From Streptococcus sp. LYSM12 (GTDB taxonomy: Bacteria > Bacillota > Bacilli > Lactobacillales > Streptococcaceae), in assembly GCF_004569635.1 (NCBI RefSeq), contig NZ_SPOZ01000006.1, positions 1-64,000 of the forward strand: a DNA stretch of 64,000 nucleotides, in the 5' to 3' direction. Below the pieces are notes generated by a model. The model worked only from the letters and a program-made list of their open reading frames with translations. It was not told the DNA's origin and ran no database searches. This document shows, in pieces, positions 18,927 through 28,545 of this stretch. Position 1 is the stretch's first letter; each line of letters begins with the position of its first letter. The position numbers and the translations under genes are program-made.

Positions 18927-19243
18927 TGTTGGAAGTAGAAAAGAAAATAGCCTTGGTTAAATCTTGGATAGAAAATCTTGAATTTAGTAGTGGTAAGTTA
19001 AATATAAAATATATTATTGATAAAAAAAATTGTCTGGAAGTTGAGATTTCTAAGTCAAATCTAATATGGAGCGTATTAGTTAATAGCCCGGATTTTGCTC
19101 CGTATAGAAATGTTTGGATTGAAGTACTTGATTTAGATAATATAGACAATTATTATATATTAAGTTGGGGAGATGATATCTCTACTATAGAAGATGATAT
19201 TATAAATAAGCTAAATGAAACCATTATATTGTTGCTAAAGTAA
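18926..19243 (+). CDS. Candidate immunity protein of cassette 7
   Basis: 105 residues; the ATG overlaps the toxin stop codon (TAATG), with AGGAG 7 nt upstream, so translation is coupled. The protein is acidic, with an alternating pattern (KLNIKYIIDKKNCLEVEISK, NNYYILSWGDDIS-type end) and no signal peptide. The family is not recognised. The tight overlap with the TreTu-type tip is the evidence for immunity. Confidence 0.75.
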   Translation: MLEVEKKIALVKSWIENLEFSSGKLNIKYIIDKKNCLEVEISKSNLIWSVLVNSPDFAPYRNVWIEVLDLDNIDNYYILSWGDDISTIEDDIINKLNETIILLLK

Positions 19244-19309
19244 ATACAAGGCTATTCTTATAGAAAGTTTCCATATCTTACCAGAGGTAAAAGATATTAT
19301 AATCATTAT

Positions 19310-19454
19310 TTCCGTGGCGCTGTAGGCGATTGAGCTAGTCTGAGAGGACTTAGAAAACGATGGAGATGATTTAATCGTTTTCCGTCCTCTTTTTCCTAGC
19401 CCCCCGCCCACCTATGGAGGATAACTCCATAGGTGGCTTAGACATCACCACGGG
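19310..19454 (+). repeat. Cassette-end structured element, copy 4
   Basis: It starts TTCCGTGGCG and ends CACCACGGG. Stem C reads GAAAACGAT/ATCGTTTTC: the A-T pair here replaces the C-G pair of copy 1, a second compensatory change. Stem D is the perfect CACCTATGGAG/CTCCATAGGTG with loop GATAA. It has small defects in stems A and B (two A-C mismatches). Confidence 0.85.
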
Positions 19455-19618
19455 TGTCATAGTAAAGCATAACCAAGGCGAAAGACAAAAGCAGTACACC
19501 AGTTAGTTTTGGAGGTGTTGCCAGTTATGGAGTAAATCTAGGAGGTGTTGCCAGCTGGGATGGTACGGCAGGTTCAAGCTCTCGCTATCAGCCAAAATCT
19601 ACATCTAAACCGAAAGAG

Positions 19619-20302
19619 TTGACTGAGAAAGAGATAGCAGCAAGAAGAGTAGAGGGGAAAAAACTCCTCAAGATACTTGGTGGAGAGCTCAGTGGCTGGT
19701 ATAGTGCCAAACGTCTTTGGACAGGGAAAGACCCTGTAACAGGAGAAATGGCGAATCGTTGGTTTGCGGCAGGCGAACTTGGTCTTGATTTGGCTAGTTA
19801 TATGATTTTGTTTGCCAAAGCCGGAAAAGCTATCAAGGCAGCCCAGACAGCCGGTAAAGTGATTGATACGCTGGATAATGTCAGTGACGCATCGAAAGCC
19901 TTGAAAGCTGTGGATACTGTTGGTGATACTAAAGATGCTCTGAAAGTTGCAGAAGCTGCGGATGATGTACAGGATACGGTAAAGGGATTAAGAGGAACTA
20001 AATCAATAGATGAACTACCTCAGAATGTACAGGAAGCTTATAAGGGGTACGATGGAGTTGATTGGAAAGGAAATTATAAGGGACAAAGTACTGGGACACG
20101 TGCTGGAAAGAGATTTGATAATGATGATTTATATCTTCCAGAATTGGATTCCTCTGGTAACAAAATTACTTATAAAGAGTATGATGTGAATAATTATATT
20201 CCAGGATCAACAGGGCGTGATAGTCAAAGACTAGTTAGAGGTAGTGATGGTAGTGTTTATTATACATGGAACCACTACGATAATTTTATAAAGGTGGAGT
20301 AG
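19619..20302 (+). CDS. Displaced barnase-like ribonuclease tip (cassette 8)
   Basis: The frame is open from 19466 and enters Rhs sequence at the KAKDKSSTPVS linker, so the core is absent; TTG 19619 is an arbitrary start. A PT-TG-like pre-toxin region follows (GGELSGWYSAKRLWTGKDPV, with GELGLDLASYMI). The tip (about the last 95 residues) matches the microbial RNase N1/T1 (barnase) family: GKRFDNDDLYLPE, YKEYDVNNYI, RDSQRLVRGSDGSVYYTW and NHYDNF. The Glu of YKEYD, an Arg of RDSQRLVRG and the His of WNHYDNF correspond to the barnase catalytic Glu, Arg and His. It should cleave RNA in the target cytoplasm. Confidence 0.88.
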   Translation: MTEKEIAARRVEGKKLLKILGGELSGWYSAKRLWTGKDPVTGEMANRWFAAGELGLDLASYMILFAKAGKAIKAAQTAGKVIDTLDNVSDASKALKAVDTVGDTKDALKVAEAADDVQDTVKGLRGTKSIDELPQNVQEAYKGYDGVDWKGNYKGQSTGTRAGKRFDNDDLYLPELDSSGNKITYKEYDVNNYIPGSTGRDSQRLVRGSDGSVYYTWNHYDNFIKVE

Positions 20303-20303
20303 T

Positions 20304-20693
20304 ATGAATATTTTAAAGACAATTAGTGTACTTGAAAAATTGGAAATTATTTTTAATATTCAAGAAAAAGCATGTATAATTAGTCTAGATGGCAGACTGT
20401 TACAAGAAAAGAATAGTGCTATAAACTATATATGTAAGTCTTTTCAAATTGAGAGGAGAGTAACAAATTGGGCAGGTTTAAGGGATGTTCTTAGTGATTC
20501 TTATTGGATAAGTAATGATGTTATTTATGTATTTTTAACTAATCAACAATTAATTTTTCATGATAATTTGAATTTTAGGCAAATTTTACTAACAATCTTT
20601 TCTGATACTATTGATTGGTGGAATGGCGATGTTGAAAAATATGTTATTGGAGGTAAAAAAAAGTCATTCCATGTTTATTTAGTAGACTGCTAA
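20304..20693 (+). CDS. Barstar-like immunity protein of cassette 8
   Basis: 129 residues from ATG 20304 with AAGGTGGAG upstream, one base after the RNase stop. It follows the barstar layout: an N-terminal strand CIISLDGRLLQEKNSAINYI, then NWAGLRDVLSDSYWI, where barstar has its Tyr-Gly-Asn-x-x-Ala-x-W-D segment, then VIYVFLTNQQLIF and a C-terminal helix with ILLTIFSDTIDWWN. Known barstars block barnase by inserting an acidic helix into the active site. The pairing with the barnase-like tip immediately upstream supports the call. Confidence 0.8.
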   Translation: MNILKTISVLEKLEIIFNIQEKACIISLDGRLLQEKNSAINYICKSFQIERRVTNWAGLRDVLSDSYWISNDVIYVFLTNQQLIFHDNLNFRQILLTIFSDTIDWWNGDVEKYVIGGKKKSFHVYLVDC

Positions 20694-20698
20694 AAGGT

Positions 20699-20845
20699 TT
20701 CCGTGGTGCTGTAGGCGCTTGAGCTAGTCAGAGAGGACTTTGAAAACGCTAGGATGTATTTACTCGTTTTCCGTCCTCTCTTACCTAGCTCCCCGCCCAC
20801 CTATGGAGTTATCCTCCATAGGTGTTTTAGACATCACCATGGGAA
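20699..20845 (+). repeat. Cassette-end structured element, copy 5 (hairpin loop inverted)
   Basis: It starts TTCCGTGGTG and ends CACCATGGGAA, with one G-U-type pair in stem A. Stem D keeps the CACCTATGGAG/CTCCATAGGTG arms, but its centre reads GTTATCC where copies 1 and 4 read GGATAAC, the exact reverse complement. Confidence 0.87.
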
Positions 20846-20873
20846 TTATCTAGTTTGTCATAGTAAAGTATGA

Positions 20874-21119
20874 CAAAGGCAAAAGACAAAAGCAGTACCA
20901 ACAGATAAAGGGTGGAGTATTTATGAACATAATGGTTTTGTACACATTAAGGATGATTTAGGGAGGATGAGGATAAGATTAAATCCACCAGATAGAACGA
21001 CCACATATCCTCATATGCATTTTTATGATAAAAATAAGAATTTATTAGATTTAGATGGAAATATTGTAGATTTTAAATCTCCCGAGGGGCATATTCCATG
21101 GAATAATGGAGGAAATTAA
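20874..21119 (+). pseudogene. Truncated toxin tip of cassette 9
   Basis: This frame has no start codon near its 5' end. The KAKDKSST linker after element copy 5 runs out of frame into a stop, and the tip is in another frame. The tip reads DKGWSIYEHNGFVHIKDD, then RIRLNPPDRTTTYPHMHFYD, then SPEGHIPWNNGGN. The HIKD, PPD, H.H.YD and HIPW steps resemble a widespread small Rhs/WapA tip family, probably lacking its N-terminal part. The family name is uncertain. Without a translated lead it cannot be made as a toxin. Confidence 0.7.
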
Positions 21120-21557
21120 ATGAATCATACACAAATATTAAATGGAATCGAGCAGACGGACTATTGGGATGCACAAATTTTAGATTTTGAAATAAAGTAT
21201 TTAGGAGATGAGGTAAATTTATTCATAGAGAGCCATGCATTAGAAGATGTTGAAAAATTTTGTTGGAGAATAAAATTTTTACGATGTGCCAAGGTTAATT
21301 ATGAAACAGATGCTAATTGGCTTACGGAATCTCAAGGAAAAAAAACATTATGGAGAGAGAAAGATGTGAAAACTTTGAGAGGGGGACAACTTTTAGGCTA
21401 CTCTGGATATGATATTCAAGTATTAAATATGGGAGATGAATTTTATAGCAGTAAGATTATCCTAGCCAATATGTCTATTAATATTGTTTGTCAGGATATT
21501 GAAGTTTCGAAAGTTTTAATTGCGGATCAGCATTTTTTCTGGGATGAGGATAACTAA
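21120..21557 (+). CDS. Candidate immunity protein of cassette 9
   Basis: 145 residues from ATG 21120, directly after the tip stop codon, with TGGAGG at 21107-21112 as ribosome-binding site. The protein begins NGIEQTDYWDAQILDFEIKY, has FCWRIKFLRCAKVNYETD in the middle and ends ADQHFFWDEDN. No signal peptide is present. I do not recognise the family. It is intact although the toxin tip is truncated, as seen for cassette 3. Confidence 0.75.
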   Translation: MNHTQILNGIEQTDYWDAQILDFEIKYLGDEVNLFIESHALEDVEKFCWRIKFLRCAKVNYETDANWLTESQGKKTLWREKDVKTLRGGQLLGYSGYDIQVLNMGDEFYSSKIILANMSINIVCQDIEVSKVLIADQHFFWDEDN

Positions 21558-21640
21558 TAAATTAATCGCAAAAATTCTTAACTACTTTTATATAAAAGGT
21601 TTAGTAGTGAATTACTACTGTGTTTCCTCATAACATTATG

Positions 21641-21788
21641 TTCCGTGGTGCTGTAGGCGATTGAGCTATTCATCGAGGACTTTGAAAACGTTGGAGATTA
21701 TTTAATTGTTTTCCGTCCTCCCTTGCCTAGCTCCCCGCCCACCTATGGAGGTTACACTCCATGGGTGTTTTGATATCATTCTTACAGT
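21641..21788 (+). repeat. Cassette-end structured element, copy 6 (last)
   Basis: It starts TTCCGTGGTG; the right arm of stem A is lost (TATCATTCTTAC). Stem C is GAGGAC..GAAAACG with TGTTTTC..GTCCTC, and stem D is CACCTATGGAG with CTCCATGGGTG; each carries one G-U-type pair. It marks the end of the toxin array. Confidence 0.82.
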
Positions 21789-22231
21789 TATCTAGTTTGT
21801 CCTAGTTACAATATTGTAAAAGAGTAAGTTTTTCAGCTTTTCTTCGTTTCTTACATTCTAGACTCGGGATGAGCGATCTGGGAATGGTGTGTTTCACTCC
21901 TATCCCGCACAGCTCCAACAATCAGAGTAGTGACTGTTGGAGGTTGGAAATGAAGCGAATTCGTCCGCATTAGTCGTAGAGGTCAGATTGGATGCTTAAA
22001 AAGTGAACGAATATGGGTGAAGAGCTCCAGTGGGGATTTTTAGCCTGTTTCCTTGAAACAAGCAATATTTCCAATCTTCAATGGTATGATAGCCGTTGAG
22101 GTAATCAACTACTGCGCTGAGATATTTGTGCGGAGTCTGAGAAGTGTACGGGCTTTTTGGCTAGTCTTGTTGCGATGTCCCATGGGGTACATCATAGTAA
22201 GGCTGTTTTTCTTGAAGTTTTTCAGAGTGTT
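21789..22231. other. Non-coding border of the toxin array with hairpins and relic coding sequence
   Basis: No intact gene is seen. There is a 12 bp inverted repeat, CTCCAACA..TGTTGGAG, around 21,910-21,940. On the - strand about 22,040-22,135 an open stretch reads YLSAVVDYLNGYH and IEDWKYCLF, which may be the tail of a lost gene. The origin is unknown; a mobile-element end is one possibility. Confidence 0.4.
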
Positions 22232-22262
22232 TAAGGGTGCAAGCTATGCTTGCACCCTTAAG
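22231..22262. terminator. Long perfect hairpin, probable terminator
   Basis: A 14 bp stem (TTAAGGGTGCAAGC with its complement) around the loop TAT, followed by GTTTT. No gene is clearly served by it. Confidence 0.6.
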
Positions 22263-22283
22263 TTTTGTCCATATAGATTGAAT

Positions 22284-22466
22284 TATAGTCCTTTCGTTTC
22301 TCTTTCATTACTTCGTTAGCACGCTTTTCCATACTCTGTTACAGCCAGCAGCTTGTTACTTAGTACTATAGTCAGTCCTTTCGTTTCTCTTTCATTGCTT
22401 CGTTAGCACGCTTTTCCATACTCTGTTACAGCCAGCAGCTCGTTGTCTAATACTAAAAGTAAACTA
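22284..22466. repeat. Two tandem TATAGTC-family repeats
   Basis: Two head-to-tail, somewhat diverged copies (22284-22366 and 22367-22466) of the repeat family described at 37046-37152. Each contains CTTCGTTAGCACGCTTTTCC and a TAGTACT/TAATACT end. Confidence 0.7.
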
Positions 22467-22577
22467 ATACTCATTTAAAGTCAAAATAGCTATTATTTAC
22501 TGAAAACAAAGTCGACTACTAGTTTTTGAAACACTGTGCAATTAGGAACTACTATAGCGCATCACAATCCATAGTAG

Positions 22578-22778
22578 TCGTGTATTAGGTTTTCAAGTGA
22601 AAGCAAACGCAGTGAGCTAAAAGACTACTTCCGCCGCAGTGGTATCCCCGGCAATAAATACCTTGTGACTGAGGACGGGATTTTCAAAACCTTTAGCTCG
22701 AAAATGAGGAATGAAACTCCGTATCCGTCCGCAAAACTTAAGGAAGTAGTAAGAAATGCTAATTTTGATTTTAAATGA
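22578..22778 (+). pseudogene. C-terminal fragment of an unidentified protein
   Basis: The open frame has no start codon and reads SELKDYFRRSGIPGNKYLV, TEDGIFKTFSSKMRNETPYP and KLKEVVRNANFDFK to TGA. The composition looks protein-like, so this is probably the end of a gene cut off by the repeats at its left. I do not recognise the family. Confidence 0.4.
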
Positions 22779-22828
22779 GTATAAATGACTATAAAAGACT
22801 ATATTGCGCTTATTTCTTACCAAAAAGA

Positions 22829-22870
22829 GGGAAACAGAGAAAGGTGATGTCCCTTTTCTGTTTCCCTTTT
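22829..22870. terminator. Bidirectional terminator after zwf
   Basis: Stem GGGAAACAGAGAAAGG with CCTTTTCTGTTTCCC; T runs on the + side and the matching A run on the left allow use for zwf on the - strand. Confidence 0.8.
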
Positions 22871-22882
22871 TACTATCATTTT

Positions 22883-24367
22883 TTAGAGTAATCCGCGTTC
22901 ACGATACCAGACATCTGGTGTCCAGGTCCATTTGCTGCCATAGCTTTCTAATAAATCAAATGCAGCTTGTGGCCCCATACTTCCTGCTGGGTAGTAGTGA
23001 AGCGGTACTTGATTTTCCTGCCAAATACGGACTACTTGGTCGATAAATTGCCAGCTCGCTTTCACCTCTTCCCAATGGCTAAAATTGGTCGAATCTCCAT
23101 GTAGGACATCATAGAAGAGTTTTTCGTATGCTTCTGGTGAATTACCAAGGGCAGTTGCATTGTGACGGAAGTTGAGCTTAGCTGGAGTAAGTGTAAAGTG
23201 CGATCCAACTTCCTTACCATTGATTGTAAGAGAAAAGCCCTCGGTTGGTTGGATATAAATGGTTAGAATATTCTTTTGAGCATGTTGACCGAAAATATCA
23301 TGTGCCTGCTTAAAGACAATCGTAATGCGGGTTCCTTTTTCTGTCAAACGCTTACCGGTACGGAAGAAGAATGGTACATCACGAAAGGCCTCGGTATCTA
23401 CAAAGAATACCCCGCTTGCAAAGGTTTCTGTTTGAGAATTTACGGCGATATTTGGCTCTTCCAAATAGCCTACAAAGTCGTTTCCATCAATGTGCCCAGC
23501 GGTGTATTGCCCTCTGATAAAATTGCGCTTGATTTCTTCTGCGGTTTGTTGTTTCAGATGTTGGAAGACCTTGATTTTTTCAGCCCGCACGTCTGCCTCG
23601 TTAAAGCTGGCAGGCTTATCCATGGCAAGGAGGGAAAGAACTTGCAGGGCATGATTTTGAATCATGTCTTTCAAGGCTCCTGAATGGTCGTAGTAGCCCC
23701 CACGATCCTCGACCCCGATTGATTCTGCGAAGTTGATTTGGACAGATTCGATATAGTTGCGATTCCAGATATGCTCAAAAATGATATTAGCAAAGCGAAC
23801 GGCAAAAATATTTTGCACCATTTCCTTTCCAAGGTAGTGGTCAATGCGGTAGATTTGTTCTTCTTCAAAGGTTTCTGACAATTCTTGATTGAGCTTTTGG
23901 GCTGTTTCTAAGCTTGTTCCGAATGGTTTTTCAATGATAAGACGTTCAAAACCTTTTCCATTGACAATTTGTTCAGATTTCAAATGTTTAGCAATGGTCC
24001 CGAAAAACTCAGGTGCCATTGATAGGAAGAAGACCTTGTTATGCTTGGTTTCATATTTTAATCCCAGTTTTTCCTGCAGTTGCTTTAAGGCAATATAGTG
24101 ATCGGTATCGTTGACATCGTGGCTTTGGTAGTAAAAATGGCTGGCAAATTCATGTGCTTGGCGCGTATTGTCTGGTAAATCCCCGAGCGATTCAATCACG
24201 ACTTGTTCAAAATATTCCTTGGTCCAAGGACGGCGCGCTGTACCAATCACAGCAAAGTGCTGCCCGATATGTCCAGCTTTATACAATCGAAAAAGTGAGG
24301 GATAGAGTTTGCGTTTAGCAAGATCCCCACTCGCTCCAAAAATAGTAAATAATACATGTGATGACAT
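22883..24367 (-). CDS. zwf: Glucose-6-phosphate 1-dehydrogenase
   Basis: 494 residues from the ATG at 24367, which gives the usual family length; the frame is open 20 codons further but that extension (to 24427) does not look like the family start. It oxidises glucose-6-phosphate to 6-phosphogluconolactone with NADP+, the entry to the pentose phosphate pathway. The N-terminal nucleotide-binding loop FGASGDLAKRKLYPSLF and the substrate-binding RIDHYLGKEMVQN with its catalytic-region His are present, as is IEKPFGTSLETA. The end YRERGLL lies just before a strong terminator. It is transcribed alone on the - strand. Confidence 0.97.
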   Translation of the reverse strand: MSSHVLFTIFGASGDLAKRKLYPSLFRLYKAGHIGQHFAVIGTARRPWTKEYFEQVVIESLGDLPDNTRQAHEFASHFYYQSHDVNDTDHYIALKQLQEKLGLKYETKHNKVFFLSMAPEFFGTIAKHLKSEQIVNGKGFERLIIEKPFGTSLETAQKLNQELSETFEEEQIYRIDHYLGKEMVQNIFAVRFANIIFEHIWNRNYIESVQINFAESIGVEDRGGYYDHSGALKDMIQNHALQVLSLLAMDKPASFNEADVRAEKIKVFQHLKQQTAEEIKRNFIRGQYTAGHIDGNDFVGYLEEPNIAVNSQTETFASGVFFVDTEAFRDVPFFFRTGKRLTEKGTRITIVFKQAHDIFGQHAQKNILTIYIQPTEGFSLTINGKEVGSHFTLTPAKLNFRHNATALGNSPEAYEKLFYDVLHGDSTNFSHWEEVKASWQFIDQVVRIWQENQVPLHYYPAGSMGPQAAFDLLESYGSKWTWTPDVWYRERGLL

Positions 24368-24462
24368 AGATAATTTCCAATCTGTAGAATTTAATATTAG
24401 TATATCATAAATTGTCTGAAAATTCACCTGATTTTCCAGAGGGGAAGAAGATATTTTCCCAG

Positions 24463-25278
24463 CTAGAAAACACGGTAAACATAGGGATTTTTGGGTTGTT
24501 CAATCTTGGTGTATTCTCTCAGTTCAAGCGTTGGGAGTGCTTGTTGGAGGGAAGTGTGATAGGTCAGTTGAATGCTTCCCTTGGCTGAAACCCAGGTATT
24601 ATCTGGAAATTTTGCTGACTGACCTGTTGAGAGAAGACCGTAGACACCTGAATCAGCAATACAATGAATAATTCCAAAGCGGAAGAGAAATTGCTGATGA
24701 GCATTATCAGGATCATTGTAGACAAATCCTACCATTTCAATCTCTTTTCCAACAAATTCATTGGGAAAATCATAAATAGCTTCCATGATTTCCATGTAAT
24801 TTTCACTAGTCACGTGAATGATTTCTTGTTTTAGGTAGCGATCAGCAACCTGACGCATTTGGTCTTGGTAGCTTGACTTGGTGAAGTAGGCTGAAGTGTC
24901 TGGCTTCAAGTATTGGACAGTTGTCCCTTCTTGTTCTTGAATCTCAGTATCTGCTCCCGCTGCGAGTGGGAAATGATAGCCCTTAGCAGCGACTGTTGTT
25001 GAGTCAAGATGTACTGTTGGAAAGCCCCAGGCTACAAGCAAGGGAATGAGGAGGAGAGCAATACTGCTACATTTTGCTATTTTAGTTGATAGATGGCTAT
25101 GGGGTTCTAATTGCTTGACCCATATATAAAGCTGAATCAAGGCTAATACAAAGGTTAATACCATGGAGAGATAGGCCAGGTAAGAATAGTGGAGATTGAT
25201 GTATTGATCGAGTTTTCCCGAAACGTAGAGATAGAGAGTCATTTCAAAGTAACCCGTTAAAATGAAGAAGCGGATCAT
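24463..25278 (-). CDS. TIGR03943-family protein, partner of the adjacent permease
   Basis: 271 residues. The N-terminal half has two to three hydrophobic segments (FILTGYFEMTLYLYVSG, YLAYLSMVLTFVLALIQLYI, CSSIALLLIPLLVAW). The C-terminal half is soluble and contains EIEMVGFVYNDPDNAHQQFL, FRFGIIHCIADSGVYGLL and NTWVSAKGSIQLTY. This layout is the TIGR03943 family, found next to DUF318/YraQ-like permeases (B. subtilis YcgQ beside YcgR). It lies one base downstream of that permease on the same strand, so the two form an operon. The transported substrate is unknown. Confidence 0.85.
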   Translation of the reverse strand: MIRFFILTGYFEMTLYLYVSGKLDQYINLHYSYLAYLSMVLTFVLALIQLYIWVKQLEPHSHLSTKIAKCSSIALLLIPLLVAWGFPTVHLDSTTVAAKGYHFPLAAGADTEIQEQEGTTVQYLKPDTSAYFTKSSYQDQMRQVADRYLKQEIIHVTSENYMEIMEAIYDFPNEFVGKEIEMVGFVYNDPDNAHQQFLFRFGIIHCIADSGVYGLLSTGQSAKFPDNTWVSAKGSIQLTYHTSLQQALPTLELREYTKIEQPKNPYVYRVF

Positions 25279-25279
25279 G

Positions 25280-26182
25280 CTAGAAACCTCCTAATAGAAG
25301 ACAGTATAAGGTGATGACGACAGATATAATCCCGATAAACTGTAGGATAAAGGCTGGTTTAAAGGAATGCTTCATCATGATGAGATTTTTAATATCAATC
25401 ATGGGACCAATCACTAAAAAGGCCATAATCGGCGCAAAGCCAAATGTTGCCAGCAGGGAAGCACCAATAAAGGCATCGGCTTCTGAGCAAAGGGATAACA
25501 AAAAGGCAAGGAGCATCATCAAAAGGATTGCTGTAAATGGATTGTGGCTGATGTGGGTCAACATGCTAGTTGGAATATAGACCTGAACGAGGCTAGCAAA
25601 TAAGCAACCAAACACTAAGTAGCGACCGGTATCAAAAAATTCATCGATACTCTGGATGAAGGCTTGACCTACTTTTTTCCAGGCACTTACCTGCGAAAAA
25701 TCATGTGTATGTAGTGGTGCGGCCCCCTCTTTTAAAATAGAGTTCGTCTGGATAAAACCTAGAAAAATACCTAGTACAAGGGCGACCAGAATGGAGCCCA
25801 GTGCACGATAAAGAGCGAATGTAATAGAATTTCCAAAGGCAGTAAAGGTCGCAAAGAGGACGATTGGATTGATAACCGGAGCTGTTGCTAGAAAAGGAAT
25901 AGCTGTGTAGGTCGGTACTTTTTTCTCTAGCAGTCGGTTGACAATCGGTACGATTCCACATTCACAAGACGGAAAAAGAAAGCCAATAAAGCTACCAAAT
26001 AAGATACGAAAAAAACGGTTCTTAGGCAGGACTTTATGTACATGGTCAGGTGTGATATAGACCTCAATGAAGCCTGAAATCAAGGAACCAATGAGAACAA
26101 AAGGCAGGGCTTCAATCATAATAGAAAGAAAAATGGCTCCTGCTTGTAAGACAGAAGCTGGCAAGTGTTGTAATCCTAACAT
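25280..26182 (-). CDS. Permease of the DUF318/YraQ (YcgR-like) family
   Basis: 300 residues with about eight hydrophobic segments. The family motif PSCECGIVPIVNRLL follows the second segment, and the second half repeats the fold with LCSEADAFIGASLLATFGFA and MAFLVIGPMIDIKNL. Such permeases are inner-membrane proteins of uncertain substrate. It is the middle gene of a three-gene - strand operon: 46-residue protein, permease, TIGR03943 protein. AGAGGG 7-12 nt before the ATG serves as ribosome-binding site. Confidence 0.88.
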   Translation of the reverse strand: MLGLQHLPASVLQAGAIFLSIMIEALPFVLIGSLISGFIEVYITPDHVHKVLPKNRFFRILFGSFIGFLFPSCECGIVPIVNRLLEKKVPTYTAIPFLATAPVINPIVLFATFTAFGNSITFALYRALGSILVALVLGIFLGFIQTNSILKEGAAPLHTHDFSQVSAWKKVGQAFIQSIDEFFDTGRYLVFGCLFASLVQVYIPTSMLTHISHNPFTAILLMMLLAFLLSLCSEADAFIGASLLATFGFAPIMAFLVIGPMIDIKNLIMMKHSFKPAFILQFIGIISVVITLYCLLLGGF

Positions 26183-26192
26183 AACTATCCCT

Positions 26193-26333
26193 CTACTTTT
26201 CTGAAACTTTTTTCTCAGGAGTTTCTTTTTTTGCTATAGGGTTAGGAAAGTCGACTGTTTCGAGGACATCAAAAGAAGCAAATTCTTCTAACATTTTTTC
26301 TAAATCATCTTTGCGTTTGTATGTAATAGCCAT
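26193..26333 (-). CDS. 46-residue SPJ_0845-like small protein
   Basis: It starts at ATG 26333 behind a good GGAGGT ribosome-binding site. The sequence begins MAITYKRKDDLEKMLEEFAS and ends in a charged Lys/Glu tail. The MA.TYK..DDLEKMLEEFASF start is typical of a small conserved streptococcal protein annotated as SPJ_0845 family; no function is known to me. It lies 10 nt upstream of the permease gene and is probably the first gene of its operon. Confidence 0.75.
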   Translation of the reverse strand: MAITYKRKDDLEKMLEEFASFDVLETVDFPNPIAKKETPEKKVSEK

Positions 26334-26411
26334 GTGGCACCTCCAAATCAGTTAATACCCCTATTATACCCTTTCTGTGCTTGGGTCGCAATCATTTGCT
26401 ACACCGTAAGG

Positions 26412-26519
26412 CTAGGCTAGTACTTCATCTTTTATTACTTCGTTTACTCGCTTTGTTGTACTCTATAGTATAGTCTGTAGCTCCTTGCCTCGTACGAAAA
26501 GCGAATTAAAAGACTGTAT
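26412..26519. repeat. Diverged TATAGTC-family repeat upstream of ligA
   Basis: Contains TTTTATTACTTCGTTTACTCG, CTTTG..GTACTC, TGTAGCTCCTTGCCT and AAAAGACTGTA in family order; the left end is degenerate. Confidence 0.65.
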
Positions 26520-26565
26520 CTGCAGGATTTCAGACTTTCTTCCCTAATTCTTCTTCAAATCATGA

Positions 26566-28536
<1,971 letters not shown>

Positions 28537-28545
28537 GTGCAAAAA

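Noticed and set aside
4461..21788. Integron with attC-like sites
   Set aside because: The folded repeats after each cassette recall attC, but no integrase gene, attI or attC core-site sequence is visible and cassettes share long homologous leads. Kept only as a hypothesis in the findings.
22053..22319. 88-codon open frame on the + strand
   Set aside because: Composition is not protein-like, it runs into the TATAGTC repeats, and the other strand looks more coding.
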